In this document: one piece after another, positions 1 through 8,358 of the stretch | Layout of the letters: every line of letters begins with the position of its first letter | How positions within the stretch are numbered: the stretch's first letter is position 1 | Origin: Pseudomonas mosselii | Lineage (GTDB): Bacteria; Pseudomonadota; Gammaproteobacteria; Pseudomonadales; Pseudomonadaceae | Assembly: GCF_019823065.1 (NCBI RefSeq) | Contig: NZ_CP081966.1 | Coordinates: 1,581,501 to 1,645,500 of the forward strand | Direction of reading: 5' to 3' | DNA: 64,000 nt | Notes under the pieces: model-generated | What the model was told of the DNA's origin: nothing | Databases searched by the model: none | What the model saw: only the letters and a program-made list of their open reading frames with translations | Program-made: the position numbers and the translations under genes

Positions 1-579
1 ATCGACGTGATCGTCAACAATGCCGGGGTTGCGTCGGGTGGATTCTTCGCCGATTTGTCCCTGGAGGACTGGGACTGGCAGATCGCGGTCAACCTGATGG
101 GCGTGGTCAAGGGCTGCAAGGCGTTCCTGCCGCTGCTCGAGCGCAGCCGTGGGCGGATCATCAACATTGCCTCCATGGCCGCCCTGATGCAGGGGCCGGG
201 CATGAGCAACTACAACGTGGCCAAGGCTGGGGTGCTGGCCTTGTCCGAGAGCCTGCTGGTGGAGTTGCGCCAGGTCGAGGTGGCGGTGCATGTGGTGTGC
301 CCGTCGTTCTTCCAGACCAACCTGCTCGACTCGTTCCGCGGACCAGATCCGGCGATGAAGGCGCAGGTGGGCAAACTGCTGGAAGGTTCGTCGATCAATG
401 CTGCGGATATCGCCGAACATATACACCAGCGGGTCGCCGCTGGCGAGTTCCTGATCCTGCCCCATGAGGCCGGGCGCCACGCCTGGCAGCTCAAGTGCCA
501 GGCGCCTCAGCGGCTTTACGACGAAATGGCGGACATGGCGGTAAAAATGCGGGCGAAGGCGCGCAAAACCGCGCATTGA
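1..579 (+). CDS. SDR family oxidoreductase, 5'-truncated by window edge
   Basis: The reading frame is open from the first base, so the true start lies upstream of the window. The visible 192 residues are the C-terminal part of a classical short-chain dehydrogenase/reductase: an NNAG motif at about residue 5, the catalytic Ser in the IINIAS stretch, and the YxxxK pair in SNYNVAKAG. The Rossmann nucleotide-binding glycine motif must lie in the missing part. The substrate cannot be told from the sequence. The C-terminal tail is basic and rich in Lys and Arg. The next gene on the same strand starts 124 bases downstream with its own ribosome binding site. The family call is secure; the specific reaction is unknown. 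Confidence 0.85.
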   Translation: MDVIVNNAGVASGGFFADLSLEDWDWQIAVNLMGVVKGCKAFLPLLERSRGRIINIASMAALMQGPGMSNYNVAKAGVLALSESLLVELRQVEVAVHVVCPSFFQTNLLDSFRGPDPAMKAQVGKLLEGSSINAADIAEHIHQRVAAGEFLILPHEAGRHAWQLKCQAPQRLYDEMADMAVKMRAKARKTAH

Positions 580-690
580 GAGAGATTTCTGTAGGTTTTT
601 TTACCTTTGCCAGTAGGTTGCGTCTATTTGTCCTGAGAAGGATTGAGTAGGCCAAAGCTGGCGGGGCAGTCTCCGATTTTCCCTTGAGCT

Positions 691-701
691 GGAGGATCGG
701 A
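691..701 (+). promoter_or_regulatory. GGA-rich Shine-Dalgarno of csrA, possible autoregulatory Rsm site
   Basis: The leader directly before the csrA start reads GGAGGATCGGA, with three GGA triplets overlapping and following the ribosome binding site. CsrA/RsmA-family proteins bind GGA motifs near ribosome binding sites, so self-repression or cross-repression by Rsm paralogues is plausible. Only the sequence match is seen; regulation is inferred. Confidence 0.35.
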
Positions 702-703
702 AC

Positions 704-889
704 ATGCTGGTAATTGGACGAGAAGTGGGCGAAGTCATCGTCATTTCCGAAAACATCAAGATCCAGGTGATGTCCGTCGAGAACGGCCAGGTCCGCTTCG
801 GTATCTGCGCGCCGCGGGACGTGGAGGTGCACAGGACCGAGGTGTACAAGCGCATCAAGGCACTTGAGCTCGAGAAGCAGCAGGCTTGA
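704..889 (+). CDS. csrA: CsrA/RsmA-family carbon storage regulator (RsmI-type paralogue)
   Basis: A 61-residue protein with the complete CsrA fold: an N-terminal MLVIGREVGE strand, central QVRFGICAPRDVEVHR with the conserved Arg used in RNA binding, and a C-terminal helix (EVYKRIKALELE). CsrA-family dimers bind GGA motifs in mRNA leaders and control translation and decay. The start and middle diverge from the canonical MLILTRR..., which fits the third P. putida paralogue, RsmI (PP_1746 in KT2440), known to sit just before the YheU-like gene as here. The symbol rsmI is also used for a rRNA methyltransferase, so csrA is given. The start is supported by GGAGG ten bases upstream. Family call is firm; the paralogue name rests on memory of synteny. 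Confidence 0.9.
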   Translation: MLVIGREVGEVIVISENIKIQVMSVENGQVRFGICAPRDVEVHRTEVYKRIKALELEKQQA

Positions 890-896
890 GGGCCCG

Positions 897-1124
897 CTAC
901 TCGAACAGCTCACGCGCAACTTCATGCTTGGCCAGCAACTGGCACTGCTGGCTGTCCATGTCGAACAGGATGAAGGCCTGACCTTTGGCCAAGGCCTGGC
1001 GTACCCGCAACACGCGGGTTTCCAGCGGCGTGTCGTCGCCGTTGTCGGTACCGTCGCGGGTGACGAAGTCCTCGATCAGGCGGGTCAGTGTTTCGGCTTC
1101 AAGTTGCTCGTAGGGGATCAGCAT
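897..1124 (-). CDS. YheU family protein (UPF0270)
   Basis: A 75-residue acidic protein beginning MLIPYEQLEAETLTRLIEDF, matching the small uncharacterised UPF0270/YheU family found in gammaproteobacteria. It is cytoplasmic by composition, with no signal peptide or membrane segment. The function of the family is unknown. It converges with csrA, with only seven bases between the two stop codons, and lies downstream of the NAGGN peptidase gene on the same strand with a 75-base gap, so it may be cotranscribed with that group. Full length for the family. Confidence 0.85.
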   Translation of the reverse strand: MLIPYEQLEAETLTRLIEDFVTRDGTDNGDDTPLETRVLRVRQALAKGQAFILFDMDSQQCQLLAKHEVARELFE

Positions 1125-1199
1125 GGTCTGGGCGGTGGTTGTGGGAATGGAGGCATGCTACGTGAATTTGGGGGCCTGGTGCGCCCCATTCCCGCTCGA

Positions 1200-2384
1200 T
1201 CACCCTTTGTTGCCCACCAGACTGTCCACCGCCGGCACCCGGGTGTCGCTTTCCATCTGCGTGTCGTGTTCCAGTTGGTGGCTGAAGCGCTCCAGTGAGG
1301 CATTGGCCGGTTGCGAGTCGCTGGCGAATACCGGCGGGCTGAGCAGGTAGGCACCGAGCAGACGGCTCAGCGCCGCCAGGCTGTCGATATGGGTGCGCTC
1401 GTAGCCATGGGTGGCATCGCAGCCGAAGGCCACCAGGGCGGTGCGGATATCGTGCCCGGCGGTCACCGCCGAGTGGGCGTCGCTGAAGTAGTAGCGGAAC
1501 AGGTCACGGCGTACCGGCAGGTCCTGATCGCCGGCCAGCTTGAGCAGGTGACGCGACAGGTGATAGTCGTAGGGCCCGGAGGAATCCTGCATGGCCACGC
1601 TCACCGCGTGTTCGCTGGACGCCTGCCCCGGCGCCACCGGGGCGATGTCGATGCCGACGAACTCGCTGACGTCCCAGGGCAGGGCAGCGGCGGCGCCGGA
1701 GCCGGTCTCCTCGGTGATGGTAAACAAGGGATGGCAGTCGATCAGGGGCTGGCGGCCGCTTTCCACCACGGCCTTGAGCGCCGCCAGCAAGGCCGCCACG
1801 CCGGCCTTGTCGTCCAGGTGGCGGGCGCTGATATGGCCGCTTTCGGTGAACTCCGGCAACGGGTCGAAGGCCACGCAGTCACCGATGGCGATCCCCAGCG
1901 CCTCGCAGTCGGCGCGGGTAGCGCAGTAGGCGTCCAGGCGCACCTCCACATGTTCCCAGCTGATCGGCATCTGGTCGATGGCTGTGTTGAACGCGTGCCC
2001 GCTGGCCATCAGCGGCAGCACGCTGCCGCGGTAGACGCCGGTGTCGGTGAACACGCTGACCCGGCTGCCCTCGGCAAAGCGGCTCGACCAGCACCCCACC
2101 GGCGCCAGCGCCAGGCGACCGTTGTCCTGCAACTGGCGCACGCTGGCGCCGATGGTGTCCAGGTGCGCCGAGACGGCGCGGTCGGGCGAGCTCTGGCGGC
2201 CCTTGAGGGTGGCGCGGATGGTGCCGCGACGGGTCAGCTCGAAGGGGATGCCCAGTTCGTCCAGGCGCTCGGCGACATAGCGCACGATGGTATCGGTGAA
2301 GCCGGTGGGGCTGGGGATGGCGAGCATCTCCAGCAGTACACGTTTGAGGTAGTCGAGATCGGGTTCGGGAAGTCGTTCGGACAT
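1200..2384 (-). CDS. Osmoprotectant NAGGN system M42 family peptidase
   Basis: A 394-residue M42-type metallopeptidase. Visible landmarks are an N-terminal LLEMLAIPSPTGF segment, VSAHLDTIGA with the first metal-binding His and Asp, ARHLDDKAGVAAL with the bridging Asp, and TITEETGSGAA with the catalytic Glu pair. These are the co-catalytic metal and base residues of M42/M28-like aminopeptidases. In many proteobacteria this subtype sits beside ngg and asnO, the genes for the osmolyte N-acetylglutaminylglutamine amide, and is thought to trim or recycle the dipeptide; that role is inferred from context. It is the last of the three cluster genes on the minus strand, 185 bases after ngg, with a REP pair in the gap. 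Confidence 0.85.
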   Translation of the reverse strand: MSERLPEPDLDYLKRVLLEMLAIPSPTGFTDTIVRYVAERLDELGIPFELTRRGTIRATLKGRQSSPDRAVSAHLDTIGASVRQLQDNGRLALAPVGCWSSRFAEGSRVSVFTDTGVYRGSVLPLMASGHAFNTAIDQMPISWEHVEVRLDAYCATRADCEALGIAIGDCVAFDPLPEFTESGHISARHLDDKAGVAALLAALKAVVESGRQPLIDCHPLFTITEETGSGAAAALPWDVSEFVGIDIAPVAPGQASSEHAVSVAMQDSSGPYDYHLSRHLLKLAGDQDLPVRRDLFRYYFSDAHSAVTAGHDIRTALVAFGCDATHGYERTHIDSLAALSRLLGAYLLSPPVFASDSQPANASLERFSHQLEHDTQMESDTRVPAVDSLVGNKG

Positions 2385-2430
2385 GTCCAGGTCTCCGGTC
2401 GGGGTGAAATTTTCAAACTGTGGGCAAGGT

Positions 2431-2556
2431 CTTGTGGGAGCGGCCTTGGGTCGCGAAAGGGGGGGGGGCGAAGCGCCCCCGGGATGTCAGCTTCGCTGCA
2501 TCTATTGCCGGGCCCGCTTTGCGGGCCTTTCGCGACACAAGGCCGCTCCCACAAAG
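2431..2556. repeat. Inverted REP pair between ngg and the M42 peptidase gene
   Basis: Two arms of about 30 bases, 2431-2460 and 2526-2556, are near-perfect reverse complements built around CGCGACACAAGGCCGCTCCC. They enclose a G-rich hairpin (GGGGGCG...CGCCCCC) and a GGGCCCGC...GCGGGCC element. The same arm sequence recurs at 13502 and 30646, so this is a dispersed pseudomonad REP family. It may act as a terminator or mRNA-end stabiliser between two genes of one functional cluster. Confidence 0.75.
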
Positions 2557-2569
2557 ATCCGAGGAGCTG

Positions 2570-4315
2570 TCAGGCCAAGGGGCGGCTGTGGGGAAACAAC
2601 AAGTCGACAAAGCGCTCGGCCGTAGGCTGCGGTTCATGATTGGCCAATCCCGCACGCTCGTTGGCCTCGATGATCACGTAGTCCGGGTGCTCGGCATCGC
2701 GGACCATCAAATCCAGGCCCACCACCGGGATTTCCAGGGCGCGGGCGGCACGTACGGCGGCATCGGCTAGCACCGGGTGCAGGCGCGCGGTGACATCCTC
2801 CAGGGTGCCGCCGGTGTGCAGATTGGCGGTACGGCGCACGGCCAGCCGTTGCCCGGCGGGCAGGATGTCGTCGTAGCCCAGCCCCGCGTCCTTGAGCGTG
2901 CGCGCGGTCTCTTCGTCCAGTGGAATGCGGCTTTCGCCACCGGTGGCCACCTGGCGGCGTCTGCTCTGGGCCTCGATCAGGGCACGCAGGCTGTGCCTGC
3001 CGTCGCCGATCACCTGGGCCGGATGGCGGATTGCTGCCGCCACCACCTCGTAGCCGATCACCACGATGCGCAGGTCGACGCCTGCATGGAAGCTCTCCAG
3101 CAGCACGCGGCTGTCGAAGGCGCGGGCTTGCTCCACGGCATGGCTCAGCGCTTCGAGGGTGGTGATATTGACCGCCACTCCCTGACCCTGTTCGCCATCC
3201 ACCGGCTTGACCACTACCGCGCCATGCTCGTCGAGGAACGAATGGTTGTCATCGACGCTCCCCGCCAGTTGCTGCGCCGGTACCTGCAGGCCAGCGTTGT
3301 GCAAGGCCTGGCGGGTCAGGCGCTTGTCCTGGCAGAGGGTCATGGTGACGGCGCTGGTCAGGTCACTCAACGATTCGCGACAGCGGATGCGCCGTCCGCC
3401 CAGGCTCAGGGTGAACAGCCCGGCATCGGCATCATCGACCTGAACTTCGATGCCTCGGCGCAATGCCTCGTCGACGATGATCCGTGCATAGGGGTTAAGG
3501 CCGGCCTCGGGCCCTGGGCCGAGGAACAACGGCTGGTTGATGCCGTTCTTGCGCTTGATGGCGAAGGTCGGCAGGGTGCGGAACCCAAGCTTCTTGTACA
3601 GCCGCTTGGCCTGGCGGTTGTCGTGCAGCACCGATAGGTCGAGACAGGCCAGGCCGCGGCTCATGAAGTGTTCGATCAGGTGGCGTACCAGCACTTCGCC
3701 GACGCCCGGGCGGGTGCAGTGTGGGTCCACCGCCAGGCACCACAGGCTACAGCCGTGTTCGGGGTCGTCGAAGGCCTTGCCGTGGTCCAGGCCCATGACG
3801 CTGCCGATTACCGTGTGGCGGTCTTCGTCCTCGGCCAGCCAGTACACCGGGCCGCCGAGGTGGCGCGGGGTCAGCAGCTCGGGATCGACCGGCAGCATGC
3901 CGCGGGCCTGGTACAGCGCATTGATTGCCTGCCAGTCCGCCGCACCTTGCGCCCGCCGAATGCGAAAGCCGCGAAACACGCGTTGCGCTGGCCGGTAGTC
4001 GCTGAACCACAGGCGCAAGGTGTCCGAAGGATCGAGGAACAGCTGTTGCGGCGCCTGGGCCAGCACCTGCTGCGGCGCGGCGACGTACAGGGCGATATCG
4101 CGCTCGCCGGCCTGTTCTTGCAGCAGCGCTTCGGCCAGGCTGAGCGGATCGGGGTAGGTGTGCCCGATCAGCAGCCGCCCCCAGCCACAATGCACGGCCC
4201 GTGGCTGGTCATGGGGCTCGCTGCCGTCACCGGCCAGGCGTGCCTGCAGGCGCTCGTAAGACGGCGCCTGACCGCGCAGCAGGCGTTGGCCGTAGGCGAT
4301 CTCGTGGGCTTTCAT
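2570..4315 (-). CDS. ngg: N-acetylglutaminylglutamine synthetase (GNAT plus ATP-grasp)
   Basis: A 581-residue two-domain enzyme. Residues about 115-265 form a GNAT acetyltransferase (RPGVGEVLVRHLIEHF is the acetyl-CoA loop; VLHDNRQAKRLYKKLGF is the C-terminal motif). Residues about 300-580 form an ATP-grasp ligase (VVVKPVDGEQGQGVAVNI is the ATP-binding lysine and glycine loop; late EANERAGLANHEP fits the metal-binding end). This fusion is diagnostic of NAGGN synthetase, which acetylates glutamine and joins a second glutamine, giving the dipeptide that AsnO then amidates. NAGGN is an osmotically induced compatible solute in Pseudomonas and Sinorhizobium. The gene starts three bases after the asnO stop, so the two are cotranscribed. 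Confidence 0.93.
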   Translation of the reverse strand: MKAHEIAYGQRLLRGQAPSYERLQARLAGDGSEPHDQPRAVHCGWGRLLIGHTYPDPLSLAEALLQEQAGERDIALYVAAPQQVLAQAPQQLFLDPSDTLRLWFSDYRPAQRVFRGFRIRRAQGAADWQAINALYQARGMLPVDPELLTPRHLGGPVYWLAEDEDRHTVIGSVMGLDHGKAFDDPEHGCSLWCLAVDPHCTRPGVGEVLVRHLIEHFMSRGLACLDLSVLHDNRQAKRLYKKLGFRTLPTFAIKRKNGINQPLFLGPGPEAGLNPYARIIVDEALRRGIEVQVDDADAGLFTLSLGGRRIRCRESLSDLTSAVTMTLCQDKRLTRQALHNAGLQVPAQQLAGSVDDNHSFLDEHGAVVVKPVDGEQGQGVAVNITTLEALSHAVEQARAFDSRVLLESFHAGVDLRIVVIGYEVVAAAIRHPAQVIGDGRHSLRALIEAQSRRRQVATGGESRIPLDEETARTLKDAGLGYDDILPAGQRLAVRRTANLHTGGTLEDVTARLHPVLADAAVRAARALEIPVVGLDLMVRDAEHPDYVIIEANERAGLANHEPQPTAERFVDLLFPHSRPLA

Positions 4316-4318
4316 TGG

Positions 4319-6106
4319 TCAGATTCCTTGTTCGCTGAGCCACAGGTTCAAGGCCGCCAGCTGCCACAGCTTGGAGCCGCGCAGCGGGGTAAGCTGGCCG
4401 TGGGGGTTGCTCAGCAGGCGGTCGAGCATGGCCGGATCGAACAGCCCGCGATCCTGACTGGGGTCGGTCAGCAGCTCGCGCACCCAGTCCAAGGTGGCGC
4501 CTTGCAGATGCTTGAGGCCGGGCACCGGGAAATAGCCCTTCTTGCGGTCGATCACTTCGTGTGGAATGACTCGGCGCGCCGCCTGCTTGAGCACCTGTTT
4601 GCCACCGTCGGGCAGCTTGAAGCGCGCCGGTATGCGCGCCGACAGCTCCACCAGGCGGTAGTCGAGGAACGGCGTGCGCGCTTCCAGGCCCCAGGCCATC
4701 GTCATGTTGTCCACCCGCTTGACCGGGTCGTCCACCAGCATCACCGTGCTGTCCAGGCGCAAGGCCTTGTCCACCGCGTCCGGCGCGCCGGGGCGGGCGA
4801 AGTGCTCGCGAACGAAGTCGCCGGCCGCGTCGTTGTCCAGGCGCCACGGCGCCTGCACGGTGTCGCGGTATTCGGCGTGGCTGCGGTCGAAGAACGCGTC
4901 GCGATAGGCACCGAAGGCGTCCTCGGCACCGTTCACCTGCGGGTACCAGTGGTAGCCGGCGAACAGCTCGTCGGCGCCCTGGCCGCTCTGCACGCCCTTG
5001 CAATGCTTGGCCACCTCCCGCGAGAGCAGGTAGAAGGCGATGCAGTCATGGCTGACCATCGGTTCGCTCATGGCGCGGAAGGCCGCTGGCAACTGCTCGA
5101 TGATCTCGTGCTCGGCGATGCGCAGCTTGTGGTGGCGGGTGTGGTAATGGCTGGCGATCAGGTCGGAATACTGGAACTCGTCGCCGCGCTCGCCGCCGGC
5201 GTCCTCGAAACCGATGGAGAAGGTCGACAGGTCGTCCACGCCTGCCTCGCGCAGCAGGCCGACCAGCAGGCTGGAGTCGACGCCGCCGGAGAGCAGCACG
5301 CCGACGTCCACTGCGGCGCGCTGGCGGATCGCCACGGCGTCACGGGTGGCATCGAGCACGCGGCTGGTCCAGCCCTCCAGGTCGAGCTCGCGCTCGTCCG
5401 GGTTCGGGCCGTAGTGCAGTTGCCACCAGGTCTGGCGCTCGACCTCGCCATGGCGGTCGATACGCATCCAGGTGCCGGGCTCGAGCTTTTGCACATTGGC
5501 CAGCAGCGTGCGCGGCGCCGGCACCACGGCGTGGAAGTTCAGGTAGTGGTTCAGTGCCACCGGGTCGATCATCGGGTCGATATCGCCGCCCTTGAGCAGT
5601 GCCGGCAAGGTTGAGGCGAAGCGCAGGCGCTCGCCGTTGCGCGACAGGTACAGAGGCTTGACGCCCAGGCGGTCGCGGGCCAGGAACAGGCGCTGACTGT
5701 CGCGCTCCCAAATGGCCAGGGCGAACATGCCGTTGAGCTTGGGCAGCAACGCCGCGCCCCAGGCGTGATAGCCCTTGAGCAGCACCTCGGTGTCACCGTC
5801 GGACCAGAAGCTGTAGCCCAGGGCCTGCAGCTCCTGGCGCAGTTCCGGGAAGTTGTAGATGGCGCCGTTGAAAGCCAGTGCCAGGCCCAGGGTGTTGTCG
5901 ACCATGGGCTGGGCCGAGCCGTCGGACAGGTCCATGATCTTCAGGCGCCGGTGGCCGAGGGCGATCGGGCCCTGGCTATGGAAGCCCCAGGCGTCGGGGC
6001 CGCGGGGCGCCAGGTGGTGGGTGATGCGCTCCACCGCGGCGAGGTCCGCCGGGCGTGGGGCTTGGTCTATGGGGGTGAAACGTAACTCTCCTGCTAATCC
6101 GCACAT
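4319..6106 (-). CDS. asnO: N-acetylglutaminylglutamine amidotransferase (AsnB-like)
   Basis: A 595-residue asparagine-synthetase-type enzyme. The N-terminal Ntn glutaminase domain starts MCGLAGE, with Cys2 as the nucleophile after Met removal, and contains the HRRLKIMDLS and YNFPELR motifs. The C-terminal synthetase domain carries the PP-loop SGGVDSS at about residue 270 and the later GQGADELFAGY motif. In the NAGGN pathway it converts the C-terminal carboxylate of N-acetylglutaminylglutamine to the amide, using glutamine and ATP. Neighbouring ngg and the M42 peptidase distinguish it from ordinary AsnB. It is the first gene of the minus-strand cluster; the 146-base gap upstream should hold the promoter. 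No osmotic-control element was identified. Confidence 0.92.
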   Translation of the reverse strand: MCGLAGELRFTPIDQAPRPADLAAVERITHHLAPRGPDAWGFHSQGPIALGHRRLKIMDLSDGSAQPMVDNTLGLALAFNGAIYNFPELRQELQALGYSFWSDGDTEVLLKGYHAWGAALLPKLNGMFALAIWERDSQRLFLARDRLGVKPLYLSRNGERLRFASTLPALLKGGDIDPMIDPVALNHYLNFHAVVPAPRTLLANVQKLEPGTWMRIDRHGEVERQTWWQLHYGPNPDERELDLEGWTSRVLDATRDAVAIRQRAAVDVGVLLSGGVDSSLLVGLLREAGVDDLSTFSIGFEDAGGERGDEFQYSDLIASHYHTRHHKLRIAEHEIIEQLPAAFRAMSEPMVSHDCIAFYLLSREVAKHCKGVQSGQGADELFAGYHWYPQVNGAEDAFGAYRDAFFDRSHAEYRDTVQAPWRLDNDAAGDFVREHFARPGAPDAVDKALRLDSTVMLVDDPVKRVDNMTMAWGLEARTPFLDYRLVELSARIPARFKLPDGGKQVLKQAARRVIPHEVIDRKKGYFPVPGLKHLQGATLDWVRELLTDPSQDRGLFDPAMLDRLLSNPHGQLTPLRGSKLWQLAALNLWLSEQGI

Positions 6107-6252
6107 AAGTCCTTACCGGTTTTGCCGTTGGGGAAGGTGCCCGAAATAAGGGACACTTAGGTAGGGACCGAGGTAGGTTGTGAGAGTTTTAGATCGATCT
6201 GTTATATGGGGTGAGTGGTCCCGGGAGCGCAAGGCGCCCCCCTGCGGTAGTG

Positions 6253-8223
6253 CTACTTGCCGCGAATCAGCCGGCGCAGCGAGAAACGGTTGGGATGACA
6301 GGCCTCGGCCACCGCCCTGGGCAGCGGCAAGGGCTCGCCGCTGACCCAGGCGGCGATCAGCTCACCCGACAACGGTGCGGTGATCAATCCCCGCGAGCCA
6401 TGCCCACTGTTCACATACAGCCCCTCCAGCCACGGGCAGGCCACATCCGGCACCTGTCGTGCATCCTTGGCCAACATGGCGTAGGCCTGGTTGAACGCCT
6501 CGACATCGGCCAGCGGCCCGACGATGGGCAGATAGTCCGGGCTGGTGCAGCGGAACGCCGCCCGGCCCTGCAGTTGTGCCGGGTCCAGTTCGGCGGTGCG
6601 CAGGCGGGTGGCCACGTCTGCGGAAATATCATCCAGCAGCGCCAGGTTGTCCCGGTGCTCGGCCACGGTCGGCGCCAAGTCCTCGCTGTGAAAGTCGAAG
6701 CTGGCGCCCAAGGTATGTTCATCGCCACGAGATGGCGCCACGTAGCCGTCGGCGCAAACCACCGTGCGCAGCTCCCGGCTTGCCACGGTGGCCGGCAGGC
6801 GGGTGATCTGCCCGCGAATGCGCTTGAGCGGCAGCCCGGCGCAGGCCGGGAACTGACGGACATCGGCAGCCCCGGCCAACACCACCAGCGGCGCGCTGGC
6901 CAGCAGGCGCTCGCCGTCCCAGGCCTGCCACAGGCCGTCGGTCTTGCGCAGCGCGATGACGTTGGCATGGCCAAGCAGGCGGATGCTCGGATGCTCCAGT
7001 TGGGCCTGGCACAGCGCCGGTGGGTGTACCCAACCACCTTCGGGGTAGAACAGGCCGCCGCTGGCCAGCGCCACGCCCGCCGTGGCTTCGGCTTGTGCCC
7101 GGTCGAGCTGGCGCAGCAGGCTGTTGTCGAAGGCACTTGCCAGCTTGGCCTGACGTTCGCCTTCCTTGTCGTCAAAGGCCAGTTGCAGCACGCCGCAGGC
7201 GTCCCAGTCCTGGCCGCGTTGCAGGTGCTCGAGCCAGCGACGGGTGTAGCCGAAGCCGGAAAGGATCATCTGCGACAGGGCGGTGCCGTGGGCGGACAGT
7301 TTGAGGTACAGCACGCCCTGGGGGTTGCCCGAGGCCTCCTGGGCCGGCCCGTCGTGGCGCTCCAACACGCAGACTTGCCAACCCCGGGCCGCCAGGCTGC
7401 GCGCGGTGGCACTGCCCGCCAGGCCGGCACCGATCACCAGCGCCTCGCGTGGCCCCGGCAAGGGTGCTGGGCGTGCGTACCAGGGCGCCGCAGGGGCGGC
7501 GGGCGCGCCGCTGTAGACGCCATGCATTACCTCCCACTTCTTGCCGATACCGGGCACCTTCTTCATGGTGAACCCGGCCTCGATCAGCGAGCGGCGCACC
7601 CAGCCGGTGGTGGTGAAGGTGCCGAGGGTGGTGCCGGGGTATGACAGGCGCGCCAGCTGGGCGAACAGCTCGGGCGTCCACATGTCGGGGTTCTTCGCCG
7701 GGGCAAAGCCGTCCAGGAACCAGGCGTCGATGCGCGCGTCCAGTTGTGGCAGTTGCTCCAGCGCATCGCCGATCATCAGCGTCAGGGTGACGCGGCCGTC
7801 ATCGAGGCTCAGTTGCTGGAAACCCGGATGGATCGCCACGTACTGATCGAGCAGGGGCCGGGTGAAGGCCGCCAGTGTCGGCCACAACTGCATGGCGCGC
7901 TCCAGGTCGGCGCGGCTCAGGGGGTATTTTTCCACGCTGACGAAGTGCAGGCGCGCCTCGGCGTGAGCCAGCTCTTCGAACAACTGCCAGGCGCAGAAGA
8001 AGTTCATGCCGGTGCCGAAGCCCGTTTCCCCGATCACCAGGCAGTCCCGCGGCGCCAGCTCGGCAAAGCGCTGGCGCAGATGGTTCTGCTCGATGAACAC
8101 GTGCAGGGTCTCGTCGATGCCTTCGTTGATGGCGAAATAGACATCGTCGTATTGCCGAGAGTGGGGGCGGCCCTGGTCGTCCCAGTCGATCTGGGCGTGC
8201 TGGGGGAGGGTGGTATCGGACAT
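6253..8223 (-). CDS. mnmC: Bifunctional tRNA mnm5s2U biosynthesis protein MnmC
   Basis: A 656-residue fusion. Residues 1 to about 240 are the SAM-dependent methyltransferase domain (VIGETGFGTGMNFF is the SAM loop; DAWFLDGFAPAKNPDMW is characteristic of MnmC). From about residue 260 comes an FAD-dependent oxidoreductase (ALVIGAGLAGSATARSLA is the dinucleotide-binding motif; the C terminus has NSGHGSRGLITAPL). The FAD domain removes the carboxymethyl group from cmnm5(s2)U34 of tRNA and the methyltransferase completes mnm5(s2)U34. Both domains look intact and the length is typical. It is divergent from pap across a 135-base intergenic region. The ATG start lies close upstream of the MSDTTLPQ segment. 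Confidence 0.95.
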   Translation of the reverse strand: MSDTTLPQHAQIDWDDQGRPHSRQYDDVYFAINEGIDETLHVFIEQNHLRQRFAELAPRDCLVIGETGFGTGMNFFCAWQLFEELAHAEARLHFVSVEKYPLSRADLERAMQLWPTLAAFTRPLLDQYVAIHPGFQQLSLDDGRVTLTLMIGDALEQLPQLDARIDAWFLDGFAPAKNPDMWTPELFAQLARLSYPGTTLGTFTTTGWVRRSLIEAGFTMKKVPGIGKKWEVMHGVYSGAPAAPAAPWYARPAPLPGPREALVIGAGLAGSATARSLAARGWQVCVLERHDGPAQEASGNPQGVLYLKLSAHGTALSQMILSGFGYTRRWLEHLQRGQDWDACGVLQLAFDDKEGERQAKLASAFDNSLLRQLDRAQAEATAGVALASGGLFYPEGGWVHPPALCQAQLEHPSIRLLGHANVIALRKTDGLWQAWDGERLLASAPLVVLAGAADVRQFPACAGLPLKRIRGQITRLPATVASRELRTVVCADGYVAPSRGDEHTLGASFDFHSEDLAPTVAEHRDNLALLDDISADVATRLRTAELDPAQLQGRAAFRCTSPDYLPIVGPLADVEAFNQAYAMLAKDARQVPDVACPWLEGLYVNSGHGSRGLITAPLSGELIAAWVSGEPLPLPRAVAEACHPNRFSLRRLIRGK

Positions 8224-8358
8224 GGTTGGCTCGGTTGCAGCGGATGACGGATTTTAAGCGATTCGCGTGGCGAGTGTCGGCCCTATCGCAAGGCGCGACA
8301 GAATCGATACGCATGGCGCAAATCCGCTAATCTTGCTTATCCATTGAAGGAGCGCTCC

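Noticed and set aside
3668..5614. 648-codon plus-strand open frame over ngg and asnO
   Set aside because: Composition of an antisense shadow; the minus-strand genes have complete catalytic motifs.
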